Source: DUOH01 sp036562625 (GTDB taxonomy: Bacteria; Bacillota; UBA4882; UBA10575). Taken from it: 5,068 bases of DNA. Location: NCBI GenBank assembly GCA_036562625.1, contig DATCJV010000001.1, forward strand, positions 1-5,068, written 5' to 3'. The number at the start of each line of letters is the position of its first letter. Position 1 is the stretch's first letter. Below the pieces are notes generated by a model, which worked only from the letters and a program-made list of their open reading frames with translations, was not told the DNA's origin and made no database searches. The position numbers were made by a program, and so were the translations under genes. Shown piece by piece: positions 5,004 to 5,068 of this stretch.

Positions 5004-5068
5004 GAAAACAGCCTCCTTCCAAAAAAGCCTTCACCAACTGCACGGTGTGGTGATAATCCGCCAGACTC
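4987..5068 (-). CDS. C-terminal end of an upstream gene, probably another M42 peptidase
   Basis: From the right edge one minus-strand frame reads about 26 residues, SLADYHHTVQLVKAFLEG and a short tail, to TAA at 4989-4987. The pattern SL-x-DY-x2-TV-x-L resembles the last helix of M42 peptidases, where SLxDxxNTxxLL-type endings are common; the neighbouring complete gene ends similarly with DLEDVEAAVQLVV. M42 genes often occur in tandem in Firmicutes. The frame overlaps the next gene's TTG start by 17 nt. The active-site part is outside the window, so the family call rests on this short tail. Confidence 0.55.
   Translation of the reverse strand, partial: SLADYHHTVQLVKAFLEGGCFLEKVD
5012..5020 (-). 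promoter_or_regulatory. SD that fixes the TTG start of the M42 gene
   Basis: GGAAGGAGG (minus 5020-5012) is 8 nt from TTG 5003 and lies inside the final codons of the upstream gene, supporting the TTG start and coupled translation. Confidence 0.8.

Overview
The window looks like a chromosomal piece of a Gram-positive, Clostridia-type Firmicute with moderate GC content. This is inferred from strong GGAGG-type Shine-Dalgarno (SD) sequences, frequent TTG and GTG starts, Sec-exported cell-surface hydrolases, an M42 peptidase pair, and an ABC-F gene behind a transcription attenuator. No genus can be named. Every convincing gene is on the minus strand, so gene order runs from high to low coordinates.

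Layout from the right edge: the last codons of a probable M42-type aminopeptidase (5068-4987) overlap the TTG start of a complete M42 metallo-aminopeptidase (5003-4005). A gap with a possible promoter follows, then a 68-residue four-cysteine protein (3753-3547). After another gap comes an exported serine hydrolase of the class C beta-lactamase/penicillin-binding-protein family (3312-2107). A short gene that appears frameshifted (2056-1858) ends just before the SD of an exported NodB-type polysaccharide deacetylase (1842-784). At the left edge is the N-terminus of an ABC-F ATPase (193-1), which continues beyond the window.

The most interesting part is the roughly 520-nt stretch between the deacetylase and the ABC-F gene. 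Read on the minus strand it has the parts of a ribosome-controlled attenuator, in order: a near-consensus sigma-A promoter (751-723), a three-codon reading frame (Met-Arg-Lys-stop) with a very good SD (632-608), a hairpin immediately after its stop (606-578), a segment (581-565) that can pair over 16 bp with the 3' arm and U-tract of a distant intrinsic terminator, a second hairpin competing for that segment (573-551), further hairpins, the terminator (254-218), and an outer 9-bp pairing that would hide the ABC-F SD. Inferred logic: a drug-stalled ribosome on the tiny frame opens the first hairpin, frees the antiterminator strand, and lets transcription reach the ABC-F gene. Attenuation is known for ABC-F resistance genes, but this arrangement was worked out here by eye and is untested.

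The deacetylase and serine hydrolase are both predicted to be exported and may act on the cell wall or exopolysaccharide. The M42 enzymes are cytoplasmic peptide-degrading enzymes. Nothing seen links these genes into one pathway, and the gaps hold what may be decayed gene fragments. No tRNA, rRNA, CRISPR array, insertion sequence or attachment site was recognised.
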